Shown piece by piece: positions 1 to 10,839 of a stretch of 64,000 nucleotides of DNA (its first letter is position 1; each line of letters starts with the position of its first letter). The stretch is from Myotis daubentonii. Its lineage: Eukaryota; Chordata; Mammalia; Chiroptera; Vespertilionidae. The position numbers and the translations under genes are program-made. Below the pieces are notes generated by a model. The model ran no database searches, was not told the DNA's origin, and saw only the letters and a program-made list of their open reading frames with translations. The stretch spans positions 57,470,895 to 57,534,894 of the forward strand of contig NC_081848.1 of NCBI RefSeq assembly GCF_963259705.1, written 5' to 3'.

Positions 1-172
1 CATAGGCTGCAGTCAACATGTCTTCAATATTTACAAGGAACATTTAAAAGCAAGAACTATATTAAACAGTATTTAATGGTAAAATGTTGAATATTTTTTC
101 TTTCTGATTAGGAAACAGGTAAGGGTGCCTCCTCTCATCACATAACTTCACTGTCACGTAGAGACCCTAGAG

Positions 173-384
173 CAGCGGTTCTCCACCTGCTGGCCCTTTA
201 AATGCAGCTCCTCCTGTGGTGACCCAACCATAAAATTATTTTCGTTGCTACTTCATAACTGTAATGTGGCTACTGTTATAAATCGTAATGTAAATATCTG
301 ATATGCAGGATGGTCTTAGGCTACCCCTATGAAAGGGTCATTTGACCGCCAAAGGGGTCGCAACCCACAGGTTGAGAACCACTG
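173..384 (+). mobile_element. SPIN-like non-autonomous hAT element
   Basis: A 212-bp element has hAT-type terminal inverted repeats: the left end reads CAGCGGTTCTC and the right end GAGAACCACTG. It is flanked by near-identical 8-bp duplications (ccctagag at 165-172, ccctagac at 385-392), the size expected for hAT insertion. No transposase is encoded. The termini and the internal 'aaaattattttcgttgctac' stretch resemble the SPIN / rodent URR1 group of non-autonomous hATs, by recognition only. Its middle differs from that of the copies at 9635 and 43602, so it probably belongs to another subfamily. Confidence 0.8.
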
Positions 385-429
385 CCCTAGACGGTGCAAA
401 GAAGCAAGAGAAAAAAATCATGAGGATCG

Positions 430-857
430 GAAAGGAAGCAATTAGACTGTCTTTCTTCACATGTACTTAGGTAATCCAAAAGAATTAAAAATAACAAGTT
501 GGAGAAATGTGTTGGATATAAAAGCAGTACACAAAAATCAGTTGAACATCTATATGCAGCCAAAAGTTTAAAAAATTAAAAAGTTCCAATTTAAGAGCAT
601 CAAAAATATCCAACACCTAGGAATAAGTGCAATGTAAGATGTGCAAGAGCTCTTCACAGAAATCTATAAGACATTATTGGGAGAAATTAAAGAGAACCCA
701 AAGAAATGGGTATGTTTATGGATTAGAGGACTTGATGGAAAGATGTCAGTTCCTTCCAAATGGACTATAGTTTTGATGCAATCCCACTGAAAAGCCCAAC
801 ACAGTTTTTATGGAATGGACAAGATGATTTAATATGTATATTGAAATACAAAGAGTT
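430..857 (+). mobile_element. Old L1 ORF2 fragment, interrupted by a SINE
   Basis: The sequence reads like a degenerate 3' part of L1 ORF2, with recognisable stretches such as 'cacctaggaataagtgcaa' and 'gatgcaatcccactgaaaag'. Stop codons and indels break every frame. It resumes after the SINE insertion, at about 1330-1500, with the expected downstream L1 sequence, so the SINE landed inside it. Non-functional. Confidence 0.6.
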
Positions 858-1316
858 GCCCTAACTGGTTTGGCTCAGTGGATAGAGCGTCGGCCTGCTG
901 ATGGAAGGGTCCCCAGTTCAATTCTGGTCAAGGGCATGTACCTTGGTTGTGGGCACATCCCCAGTAGGGGATGTGCAGGAGGCAGCTGATTGATGTTTCT
1001 CTCTCATCAATGTTTCTTAAAAAAAAAAAATTATATATATATTGATTTCAGAGAGAAAGGGAGAGGGAAAGAGAGATAGAAACATCAATGATGAGAGAGA
1101 ATCATTGATTGGCTGCCTCCTGCATGTCCCCTCCTGGGGATCAAGACTGCAACCCAGGCATGTGCCCTTGACTGGAATCGAACCTGGGACCCTTCAGTCC
1201 GCAGGCTGACGCTCTATCCACTGAGCCAAACCAGTTAGGGCTCATCTATGTTTCTAACTCTCTATTCCTCTCCCTTTCTCTCTGTAAAAAATCAATAAAA
1301 TACATTATTTAAAAAA
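857..1316 (+). mobile_element. VES-type tRNA-derived SINE (outer, split copy)
   Basis: A bat tRNA-derived SINE starts with the RNA polymerase III promoter region (A-box-like 'tggctcagtggatagagc', B-box-like 'gttcaattc'). It continues to about 1016, resumes after a nested SINE at about 1242, and ends in an A-rich tail. A perfect 13-bp target duplication (aaatacaaagagt) flanks the composite at 844-856 and 1317-1329, proving that both halves belong to one insertion into the surrounding L1 fragment. Confidence 0.9.
1033..1240 (-). mobile_element. VES-type SINE nested in another SINE
   Basis: A near-full-length minus-strand SINE: its tRNA-like head lies at the right end (complement of 'gccctaactggtttggctca') and its A-rich tail at the left. 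It sits in the 3' part of the plus-strand SINE. Matching flanks (tcatcaatgtttct on the left, tcatctatgtttct on the right, one mismatch) look like its target duplication, so it is younger than its host. Confidence 0.88.
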
Positions 1317-1500
1317 AAATACAAAGAGTGAAGCTCAGCCCATCAAGAATAGAGAGATCTTTCCACCAGAAGGGAGACTTGCCATAAAGACCATTAAGAC
1401 AGTGTGGTTTTGTTGAGAAAATTGACAAATAGTTCAAGAAAATAGAATAGAATAAACATTTCCAAATAATCCTAACACATGTTTGCTCTCCCACATGGAA

Positions 1501-3431
1501 TTATGAATAACGGGACACGTGACAGTGGAATCCCACTAGTGGTTCCTGCTATAAAGCTGGAGGTTGAACTGCCCTGTTAAAGGCTCAGTTAAGGCACCAG
1601 CTTGGGTAAAACATTCTGTGATGGGGCCCTGTTCTGCAGGAAATGTAGACATTTTCACCCTTTAGACATCATTGGTGTCCAAGTGCCCGTAGTTAGGGTA
1701 CATGTGTTTGGGAAGTGGAATGAGGAATGGTCCCCTCCAGCAACCCACCTGGGGGATTTCTTGCTTCCCATCCCTACAACTTCATGCTCTAAAATTAGAG
1801 GTGCTTGTCCCTGATGTGGGAGGGGCAGACGGGTGGAGGTGGGAAGAGGGTCCCTTCTACTCATCTACCACTGAGTTTAAAACTACCCCTGCTCCCTGAT
1901 CACCTGGGACTGCTACACTCAGAGTGACAGGTAACTGACCCTGATTACGCTGAGGAGTGAGGGCTGCAGCATGTGAGCAGAAAGGAGCACGCCTGGAGCT
2001 CGAAGAGCTCTCAGGGATACCTCTTGCCCTTTCCATGCCTGGCAACAACTGTGAATGAGTATCTGCAGCCACCACAGCCCCACAAGGCCCAGGGAACCAG
2101 TTGCTGAGAACCCTCAGAAGGGAAGGTCTGAGTCATCCAGGCCTACGAAGTGCTGGCTGAGGGGGAGGGCAACTCAGAAAGGGGACTGAGAAAGGAGGTG
2201 CTGAAGAGTGATCCTGGCTCCAGGACCAGCTGTAACAGTGGAGACTGACCCTCCCATTCTAAGTCTTTTTTTTTTGAGGTTGTGACCAGCCACCACCACC
2301 TTGGAGCATCAATAACAGACAGGGATCAATGAGCCAAATGCATCACTGCTGGTGCATCAGTCCAGGCCCTGACTTCACCTGAGCCTGCAGTGGACAGCTG
2401 GCGCCGACAACCTCCGTCTCTCTCTCTGCCTGAGTCCTCCCTCCAGTGCCACAGAGGCTTGTTCAGTCCACGTTCACAGGGGAGTTAGTGCCCCAGGGAC
2501 AACCTGCAGCCAATAAGGCACAGGAGTGAGGGACAGTGCCCTGCTTTCCCGACCTCCTGTGGGACAAGTGGGAGGCACGTTCTATAGGCTCCTAGAGATT
2601 CCCAATGGGATGGAGCCCCAAGTGCCCACGATGGCAGTTAAGGGTCACACTTTGCTCCCTCAGAGTTGTCAAGAGGATGAGGCACCAGGGCACCCCTCCT
2701 AGAGTGAGTCTGCCTTAAATATAGTACCTGTGAGTGTTGTACTTCACAATGAGGTTTTGGAAAAGCACCCGCTGCCCCGGGCTAACCCATCTGTCTTGCA
2801 GGATTCAGAGAGGTGATGCACCCAGAGTGTCGACGTCATGAAGCACTTTCTCCGTCTTCCTGGTCCTCCCGATCTCACTCCTGTAGCCCTGCAGTGTCAG
2901 AGGCTGGGCTGGGGACCCTCAGAGGAAAGAACTGGGTCCACAAGGGGAGGATGCAGAGCAGAGGCATCTGAGCCCCAGGCTAAGGCTGGAGGACCACCTG
3001 ACACAGGAGCTGCAGAGGGACCCCCACCCTGCTGGGCAGGTGAGTCCAGATGGTCACTGGAGCTTCCTTCACACTCACGAAGTCGGATTGCTTCAGGCAG
3101 GGCCTTGAGGTCTGGAGACCTGGGTTACTGGCTCCTACCCTGGCTGCCTCCCTCAGAGAAGTCCCACCTGCTCTCAGGGCCATAGTTTTCCCGTCTGTCT
3201 ATTGAAGGCATTGGACTAGTGGCTCCTCAATGCAGCTATCCCACTAGCCAGGAAGCACATGGGACACAGGCTGTAGCCTCCCCTTTAGCCCTGGGGAACT
3301 AGACTGTACCTCTCCCAGCTCCTGCAATCCAAGCTGCGATTACAGGCCCATTATTCCTCAGAGTGGCCACGAGGGGGTAGCAAAGCCCAAGCAATGCCAT
3401 TCAATGCCAATCCATGGGCCTCGCCTTTCAA

Positions 3432-3434
<3 letters not shown>
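1501..3434. other. Unassigned non-coding stretch
   Basis: About 1.9 kb of fairly GC-rich DNA with no reading frame that looks like a protein and no splice pattern I can support. The short open frames here overlap on both strands with no recognisable protein. I recognise no repeat family with confidence; old, eroded repeats may be present. Confidence 0.4.

Positions 3435-3494
<60 letters not shown>
3435..3494. repeat. (CT)n microsatellite
   Basis: About 30 uninterrupted CT units. They generate a spurious poly-Leu/Ser reading frame on the plus strand that is not a gene. Confidence 0.97.
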
Positions 3495-3497
<3 letters not shown>

Positions 3498-3639
3498 TCA
3501 CCCCTCTAATTTAGGTAAAATATTTTTTAAAAAATTGAGTGTGGTATTTTTCCCTCTGCTCCATGCTTGGAGAATGAAACCAAATTCCCTATAAAGAAAA
3601 TAGGAAAAGGAATTGATGTGTTCCAGGCATCTTCCTAAG

Positions 3640-4165
3640 CCAAGTAACTTGCCTTCGTGGATTTCTGTGATCCACGTAACAAGCATGTGACATTGGCATC
3701 CTCATCCCCACTCTACAGAATGACTAGTTAAGGGACTTGTCAGAGCTCTCACTAATCAGGGGCAGAGTAAGGGCTTGATCCCAGGGCCTGCCCGATTCAC
3801 CGCACCCCACCCTGGACCTGCAGCTGCCCAGGTGCTCACATCCTTCATCTCATGGGTGGTCCGCCTGGGCTCTGCATATGAAGTCCAGAAGGCATTATTA
3901 CACTTAGAAGAGCGAAGTGGGGCTCAGGGAGGGGAGAGAAATGGTCCCAGAACACACACTGAGCTAATGGTGCTGCCAGAACAAGAACCGGGTGTCCTGG
4001 CTTCCTTTCCTGGGTGACTACGGAAGTGAAGAGGCCCACAGGCTCTGGAGCTGTACAGACTGGGTTCAAATCCCAGCTCCACTATTTGCAAGCCGTGCTC
4101 CTAGTCAAGCTGTTATTCCCTGAGCCTCAGTTTGCTCATCTATAAAGTGAACTTGCCAATATCCA
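3640..4165 (+). repeat. MIR-type ancient SINE fragments
   Basis: The part at about 4030-4165 follows the MIR core closely: 'gggttcaaatcccagctcc', then a 'cctcagtttgctcatctata' segment and 'gtaaatgct' near the end. A second, weaker MIR-like piece lies at about 3640-3790. Both are eroded, as expected for a mammal-wide family. Confidence 0.6.
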
Positions 4166-4825
4166 CCTGTAGTAAATGCTCTGTCCCTCTCAGCATCTAT
4201 CATCTGCTTCTTCCTAACCGAACCCTGATATCGCACAGGTATCTGCCCCTCCCCCACTGGGTGATGTGACTCGAGGCTGACCCCATCCCCTCCTCCCCAC
4301 TCAAGGGTGGAGTATATGATCTAAAGTTAAACCCAGTCTGTTTCCTAGGTGGTTGGTCCTTAAACATATCATACTTGCAGGAGCCTTTGCAGAGGGGAGG
4401 ACTTTTCAGAAAGTTTCTTAGCTCTTACGAGAGATTCTCAGAGCAGATCTGATGCCTCTTCCTCTGACTATTGTCATGTCTGGAGGTAACCTGGACTTGG
4501 TGCTGTCTTCTGGAGATCAGCCTTAGGATGAAGCAACTGAGGAGAGCAGAGCAGAGATGGAACCAGATTTGCTCTATGTTGTCCAGCCACTGACTGATCC
4601 TTGTGAGAGCTCATCCTCCCTTGGGACTTGCAGTTAAATGAGATAATAAGGGCATTGGCCTGAGTCTAGGTTGCTGTGACAAGCCTTTGGGAGCAGCGCC
4701 AGGCAGATCCTCCCTGAGGGAGGAACCTCCTGCTGAGATAGAGCTGTAAACCTGAGGCTAGGGCCTGGGGGCAGCAAACCCTAAACCAATGGGAGCTGCT
4801 TCTCCTCCTTTTCTTCTAAAAAAAA
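4166..4825. other. Unassigned stretch, possibly eroded LTR
   Basis: No gene. The segment around 4500-4620 ('aggatgaagcaactgaggag', then a run of GA-rich words) vaguely recalls old mammalian LTR elements of the MLT type, but I cannot place it. Confidence 0.25.
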
Positions 4826-5335
4826 ATATGTATTTTATTGTTGACAGTATTACAGATGTCCTCCATTTTCACCCCCACCTTTGCCCCTCTACACCCAGCC
4901 CTTGTCCCACCCCAGGCCTTCTCCACACTATTGTCTGTGTCCATGAGCTATGCATATATGTATACAAGTTGCTTGGTTCATCTCTTCCCATCCCCTCTCC
5001 CTCTGCTGTCTGCGATCTGTCAGTCTGTTCCCTGCATCCATGCCTCGGGACCTAGCTTGTTGGTCAGTTTATTTTGTTCATTAGATTCCACATATAAATG
5101 AGATCATGTGATATTTCTTTCTCTAACTGGCTTATTTCACTTAGCATAATATTCTCCAAGTCCCTCCATGCTGTCTCAAAGAGTAAGAGAGCCTTCTTTT
5201 TATAGCTGCATAGTATCCCATCCTGTTAATGTACCATAGCTTTTTTTATCCACTCATCTTCTGATGGGCACTTGGGCTGTTTCCAGATCTTAGCTATTGT
5301 AAATAACCCTGCATGAACCCAGGGGTGCATATAAG
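4826..5335 (-). mobile_element. L1 3'-region fragment (antisense)
   Basis: The plus strand carries the complement of the L1 ORF2 end and 3' UTR: 'ttatttcacttagcataat', then the tail-side words 'ctgcatagtatccca' and 'atgggcacttgggctg'. This order is diagnostic of L1 in minus orientation. It is degenerate with no intact frame. Confidence 0.75.
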
Positions 5336-6095
5336 GCAAAGAAAACTGATGTGAGAACATTGTATGAGAACCTATTTCCTCAAATAAGTCTACATAAACC
5401 AGGCCTCTGCAAACTAGCCTGTTCAAGGCCTTGTCAATAACTAGTAACTGTTCAGTCCTGGTTATTTTCCCCATAACTATAGCTTTAAAAGGTGAGTTTT
5501 CTTAGAATACAAACCTTAGGTTAGCACTGCTTGCATCATCAGTCCCAGTAAATGAGTCCTTTTGGCTTGAGAATGAGGAGTTTAGTGGCAGCTGCTTGCT
5601 GATAGGAAACGTTTTGCTAAGAACAACCAAAACACAGCTCTCTCACCCCTTGATCTGCTTTGCTTAGTTTATTAGTGATTGCTGGGGAGTGGTATTTACA
5701 GAAAAGTTTAGTAACGTGTAGGGGTGGCCTTCCTTTCCCATTGGGGTGCCTATGTGGTGTAAATAATCCTATTTTAATCCCAGTCTAAACATGGGCCTAA
5801 AGCAAGATGTTTGTGCCAAGAAGAATTCCAGGAGGCTTTACCCCTGATGGTGGGAGGTGGGGGTTAGGGATGAGCAGGGTAAATAATAGAATTGTCAGCC
5901 CAACCGAGCTGGGGCAGGGGGTGGCATGCACATTGTCGTTGCTTCGGTTTACCAAAGAATGAATTTAAATTTTCCTTTTAATCAGCACCTTACTCTATAG
6001 TATTTTTGTCATTTAAACTATAAAGAATGTGGTTGTGTTTTCTCCCTAGTAACACATAGAAACACATACAACTAACTATACAAACACATTTGGGT
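5336..6095. other. Unassigned non-coding stretch
   Basis: No gene recognised. The part at about 5340-5730 could be a lineage-specific LTR or L1-linked sequence, but I see no terminal TG..CA, target duplication or known motif to support that. Confidence 0.3.
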
Positions 6096-6385
6096 TTTTT
6101 AAAAAATAAATGTTTTATTTTGGGATAATTTTGGATTTACAGAAAAGCTACAAAGATAGTACAGGGAGTGTCTTGGGTACTCATCACTCATCTTCAATAT
6201 TAACATCTTATTTCATGTTACACTTGTCACAATCAATAAACCAATCTTAATACATGATTATAATACATAATTATTAACTAAAGTCAACACTTTATTCAGA
6301 TTGTTGTTGCTTTTACCTAATGTTCTTTTTCTGCTCCAGGATCTCGTCTGGAATCCCATATTGCACTTAATTGGGCTTGTTTCCG
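6096..6385 (-). mobile_element. Old L1 3'-end fragment (antisense)
   Basis: Recognisable complement of an old L1M-type 3' end ('ggatttacagaaaagctaca', later 'ctgctccaggatctcgtctg'). It is strongly eroded with no coding potential. The following 480 bp up to the Helitron contain nothing I can identify. Confidence 0.6.
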
Positions 6386-6866
6386 CATCCGCATTAAAGA
6401 GTCTTTTTTAATTTACTTTAAAGTAAAACCATCAACTCAAAATTGAGGAAATATTTTGTCTTTTTGGAGAGTGTAAAGTTTTAGACTTAGGTAGGTCTTA
6501 GCCAGGACAGCCATTTTTATAGTTAATTAGTACTGCCTTTCCAAATTCAGCTAAAGACACCTTTTACCAGAAGAAGTAACTATTTACCAAGAGTGTGGAG
6601 TCTGAAGTTAGTAGTGGGGTTTAGGAAGGGGTGGAGATTTGGGTTCTATGGTGCCCCTGCCCTTAGTGGGAAGAGAATGTGCTAGACTCTCTGCCTTCTG
6701 GGAATTGGGAGAGAGTTACTCAGCCTCAGTTTCCCATTGTGTCAGAGGCAGGTATTGAGCCTTCCATGCAGGGTTGCAGTAAAATTAGGGACAGAGCAAA
6801 TGAAAGCTGCAGCACTATGCCCAGCACACTAGGACTCTGGAGCCATTTCTGTTATTATATATATAA

Positions 6867-7905
6867 TAGAGGCCCGGTGCACAAAAATTTGTGCACTGGG
6901 GGGGGGGGGGTGGTCCCTCAGCCCACCTGTGCCCTCTCGCAGTCTGGGACCCCTCAGGAGATAATGACCTGCTGGCTTAGGCCTGCTCCCGGGTGGCAGA
7001 GGGCAGGCCCAATCCCTAGGTGCAGCCCCTGGTCAGGCTCAGAGCAGGGCCAATTGGGGAGTTGGGGCACCACCCCCTGTCATGCACAGAGCAGGGAGGA
7101 TCGGGAGGTTGCGATGTCACCCTCAGTCACGCTCAGGGTAGGGCCGATTGGGGGGTTGGGGCACCGCTCCCTGTCACACTCAAGGCAGGGTCGATGGGGA
7201 GGTTGCAGCGCCACCCCTTGTCACGCACAGAGCAGGGCCAATCAGGGGGTTGGGGTGCTGACCCCTGTCACTCACAGAGCAGGGCCCATCACGGGGGTTG
7301 GGGCTCTGTACCCTGTCACACACAGAACAGGGTCAATCAGGGGGTTGGGGAGCTCCCCCCTGTCACGCACAGAGTAGGGCCTATCAGGGGGTTGAGGAGC
7401 TCCCCCCTGTCATTCACAGAGTAGGGCCGATAGGGGAGTTGGGGCACCGCCCCCTGTCACACCCAGAGCAGGGCGGATCAGGGGGTTGGGGTGCCGCACC
7501 CTGTCACACTCAGGGCAGGGCCGATGGGGAGGTTATGGCTCTACCCCGTCTCACACACAGAGCAGGGCCCGGGGGGCGGGGGAGGGGTTGGGGCGCCACA
7601 CCCTGTCACACACAGAGCAGGGCCGATCAGGGGTTGGGGCGCCGCACCCTGTCACACACAGAGCCGCAGAGCTCCCCCCCATCAGGCACAGAGCAGGGCT
7701 GTCAGGGGGTTGGGGTGCCTTCCACTGTCACGAACAGAGCAGGGCCGATAGGGAGGTTGTGGCCCCGCCCCCTGTCACACACAGAGTCACAGGCGATCAG
7801 GGGGTTTGGGTGCTGCCCCCTGTCACATTGATCCCGGTGCCGGGAGGCCTTGCGGTTCCGCTGATCCCGGTGCTGGGAGGCATATTACCCTTTTACTATA
7901 TAGGA
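6867..7905 (-). mobile_element. HeliBat-type non-autonomous Helitron A
   Basis: A bat Helitron reads on the minus strand. Its 3' end is at the left, with the characteristic 20-bp palindromic hairpin at 6877-6896 (gtgcacaaaaatttgtgcac) followed by a 'gggcctct' terminus; the terminal CTRR looks mutated. The 5' TC end is at 7905 ('tcctatatagtaaaagg' on the minus strand). There is no Rep/helicase reading frame. Most of the interior is a GC-rich tandem repeat. It abuts a second Helitron with no intervening base. Confidence 0.82.
7030..7830. repeat. GC-rich minisatellite inside Helitron A
   Basis: About 17 imperfect copies of a unit of roughly 46-47 bp, each containing 'cagagcagggc', a 'gggggttgggg'-like block and 'ccctgtcac'. 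The unit length is not a multiple of three and stops are rare, so all forward frames stay open and give several overlapping pseudo-proteins of 86-232 residues. None is a gene. Confidence 0.92.
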
Positions 7906-8544
7906 TAGAGGCCTGGTGCCCAGGTGAGGGCCAGCTGGTTTGCCCTGAAGGGTGTCCTGGATCAGGGTGGGGGTCCCCACTGGGGTGCCTGGCCAGCCTG
8001 GATGAGGGGATGATGGCTGTTTGCAGCTGGTCACACACCCTTCAGTGTGGGGGTCCCCACTGGGGTGCCTGGCCAGTCTGGGTGAGGGGCTGAGGGCTAT
8101 TTTCAGGCTGGCGGGTGACTGAAGCTCCCAACTGCTCCTTTTTTTCTTTTTATTCTGGGCCAGCTTTAGCTCTGAGGCTTGGCTCCAGCTCTTAGGCCTC
8201 TGCTGCCGAAAGCAGGTATCTGGTTTGTTTGGGTTCTATAATCAAAACACTGTTTCAACTCCAGCTCTGAGATCCCGGCTGGCTGAAAGAAGGTTTCTGG
8301 GGTTTTGTTTAGCTTCTATATTTGTAACAATGTTTCAAACTGCAAGCTCAGAGGCCGGCAGCAGCAGGTGGGGAATGTTGGAGTCCTCCATCACTGAAGC
8401 AAGCAAGCCTCATGTTCGCTTCAAGCTGCCTGGCTGCCAGCCGCCATCTTGGCTGGCAGCTAATTTGCATATCGCCCTGATTGGCCAATGGGAAGGGTAG
8501 CGGAGGTACAGCTAATTACCATGTTTCTCTTTTATTAGATAGGA
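7906..8544 (-). mobile_element. HeliBat-type non-autonomous Helitron B
   Basis: It begins where Helitron A ends ('tagaggcctggtgccc', with a small cctgg/ccagg palindrome replacing the usual hairpin). It finishes at a 5' TC end at 8544 ('tcctatctaataaaagag' on the minus strand), followed by T as expected for insertion between A and T. The 5' part contains an octamer-like ATTTGCAT (8463-8470) and an inverted CCAAT pair (8481-8489). No transposase is encoded. Confidence 0.8.
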
Positions 8545-8671
8545 TATTTGAAAAAAGGGAAAAAGAAGCATTTTGGAAATGTTTTGCTTAGTAGCTGTTT
8601 GTTTTAACTTATTGCCTCTAAGTAAAAACATTTTCTTATACTATCACTGTCTACAACCACATTCCAGATAT

Positions 8672-8895
8672 ATATATTTTTTTAAAATATATTTTTATTG
8701 ATTTCAGAGAGGAAGGGAGAAGATGAAAGAAATAGAAACCTCAATGATGAAAGAGCATCATTGATTGGCTGCCTCCTGCACGCCCCATACTGAGGATTGA
8801 GCCTGCAACCAGGGCATGTGCTCTGACCTGGAATCGGAACCGTGACCTCCTGATTCATAGGTTGATGCTCAACCACTGAGCCACACCAGCTGGGC
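8672..8895 (-). mobile_element. VES-type SINE
   Basis: A minus-strand bat SINE: A-rich tail at the left ('atatttttattgatttcag'), CT-rich body, tRNA-like head at the right. Short flanking similarity (ccagata at 8664-8670, ccagata at 8896-8902) suggests a target duplication. It is more diverged than the other SINEs here. Confidence 0.85.
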
Positions 8896-8903
8896 CCAGA
8901 TAC

Positions 8904-9626
8904 ATTCTTCCTTCTGCTCTTTCTGGATATTTCTTGAAATGATATGGTATATGCTTCCCACTTCTCACCCCATAAAAATCATATCCTCCTTCAAGGCTTT
9001 AAGCAAATGTCTCCACAGACCCTTCTCAGATGCTCTAGTGCTGGGGACAGGACATAACCAGAAGATCTCTGAAGCTTAAAATGGGATTGAAAATAGTCAT
9101 AGTGTGGATGAAAGATAATGTATATGAAATGCTAATCATCATATCCAGCTCATAGTACATTATTCTAAAGAAAAAGAAGAATAGCTTTTCTTTCAGGTAG
9201 TGCCAATGAGAATGGAAAGAAAACCAGAAAGTACATACAGGGACAGGCCTCAGTGGTTGATTCCTTGTATGGAGTGGGAAGAAGAGGGAGGGGAAGGATG
9301 ACACTTGGGTCTCTAATTTTTGAGCAAGAGCAATGAAGGCATTCATGGAGTTAGGGACAAAAGTGGTTTTTTGTTTCTGTGGGGGTTTCATTTTTGTTGT
9401 TTTGTTTGAATGGAATGTTGCAACTAGAAGACATGGCACTTGGTCCTAGGCATGTGGAATTTAACAAGTTCTTGGGACACCCAAGATATCCAAAGACTGT
9501 TGACTATATGGGTCTGGATCTGAGGAGAGCAGTATTTGAGTGTCTCTTTCTCTTTTTCTCTTTCTTTCTATCATGGGCCTAAGTCATCCTTCAACTCATT
9601 TGAAGGATTATAACTTATAGACCCAT
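8904..9626. other. Unassigned non-coding stretch
   Basis: No gene, splice structure or repeat family recognised. The open frames are AT-rich and low in complexity. Confidence 0.4.
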
Positions 9627-9634
9627 GGCTAGAG

Positions 9635-9857
9635 CAATGGTTCTCAACCTGTGGGTCGCAACCCCTTTGGGGGTCGAATGACCCTTTCACAGGGGTCACC
9701 TAAGACCATCGGAAAACACATATATAATTACATATTGTTTTTGTGATTAATCACTATGCTTTAATTATGTTCAATTTGTAACAATGAAATTGGGGGTCAC
9801 CACAACATGAGGAACTGTATTAAAGGGTCGTGGCATTAGGAAGGTTGAGAACCACTG
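9635..9857 (-). mobile_element. SPIN-like non-autonomous hAT element
   Basis: A 223-bp element with ends CAATGGTTCTC and GAGAACCACTG, flanked by imperfect 8-bp duplications (ggctagag / ctctagag). It is the reverse-orientation counterpart of the copy at 43602-43823, sharing the same middle ('catgaggaactgtattaaag', 'attaatcactatgctttaat'). No coding capacity. Confidence 0.82.
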
Positions 9858-9884
9858 CTCTAGAGTGTCTCTATCCCTCCTTTT

Positions 9885-10030
9885 AATTTATTTATTCACT
9901 CAACACATATCAAACACCTACTATGTGTTAGGGACAATGCACAACACTAGGGAAACAGTATGCAAAATGGATATGGTTCTCACCCTTGTGATGGTCAGCT
10001 GAGACATTAACATGAGACAAAAATTCAGCA
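9885..10030 (+). repeat. Old mammalian interspersed repeat (unnamed)
   Basis: It contains 'cacctactatgtgttaggga', followed by 'gggaaacagtatgcaaaa'. The same ordered words recur at about 27090-27180, 35005-35110 and 55110-55400, so it is one ancient dispersed family; I cannot name it securely. Confidence 0.45.
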
Positions 10031-10334
10031 TTTGTGGTTCTCAAGTAAAGCTTTGTGAACACAGGGAGTAGCATATACTTTAAAATTTTCTAGAGTATTG
10101 TTTTTCCTTTCTGGGTTTTAACTTTTATTACCATAGGAAAAGCTTTATTTATACTATATGTTTCTTGCTTTGAATTCTACATTGTCTTATGATAATATTG
10201 CTACCTCAAATTTTTTTCACTTGCATGCCATAATTTTGATCACTGCTGGATTTTATCTCTTCTAACATGTGAGTTATTTTTCCACTTTACCTAATTTTTA
10301 TTTGTTAAGACTGAGATTTAAAAAAACTCCTAAC

Positions 10335-10830
10335 ATAAAATTTTACATCTTTATCATTTTTTAGTTGCAGCTCAGTAGTATTGACTAGATTCACGTTGTT
10401 GTGTAGCAGATCTATAGACCTTTTTCATCTTGTAAAACTGAAACTCTGTACCCATTGAACAACAACTTCCTATTTCCCATTCACCCCAACCCTGGGCAAC
10501 CACAATTCTTCTTGTTTCTATGAGTTTGACTATGTTAGATACCTCATATATGTGGAATCGGATAGAATGTGTCTTTTTATTAGTAGCTTGTTTCACTTAG
10601 CATAATGTCCTCAAGGTTCTCACATGTTGAACATGTGATAGGATTTCTTTCCTTTTTTAAGGCTGAATGATATTCCATTGTGTGTGTATAGCACATTTTC
10701 TTTATCCATTCTTCTTTTGATGGACATCTGGGTTGAGGAAGCTGCTATAAACAGTGAGTGACATGAATATGAGTACCTCTTGGCTGTTGTGGAGAATGCT
10801 GCAATGAACACGGCGTGCCTCCAGATGAAG
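10335..10830 (-). mobile_element. Old L1 fragment (antisense)
   Basis: The complement of L1 ORF2/3' UTR words appears in the right order: 'ttgtaaaactgaaactctgt', 'cttagcataatgtcctcaag', 'tgatggacatctgggttg'. Degenerate. Confidence 0.75.
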
Positions 10831-10839
10831 ACATTAATC

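Noticed and set aside
857..930. tRNA-like sequence with A and B boxes
   Set aside because: It is the head of a tRNA-derived SINE with target duplications, not a tRNA gene.
3394..3594. Leu/Ser-repeat reading frame
   Set aside because: Translated (CT)n microsatellite.
4055..4085. tRNA-like 'gggttcaaatcccagctcc'
   Set aside because: It matches the MIR core, which is itself tRNA-derived; no cloverleaf was found.
6679..7908. Several overlapping plus-strand frames of 86-232 residues with Gly/Pro/His-rich repeats
   Set aside because: They come from the 46-47-bp minisatellite in Helitron A; all three frames are open and none resembles a known protein.
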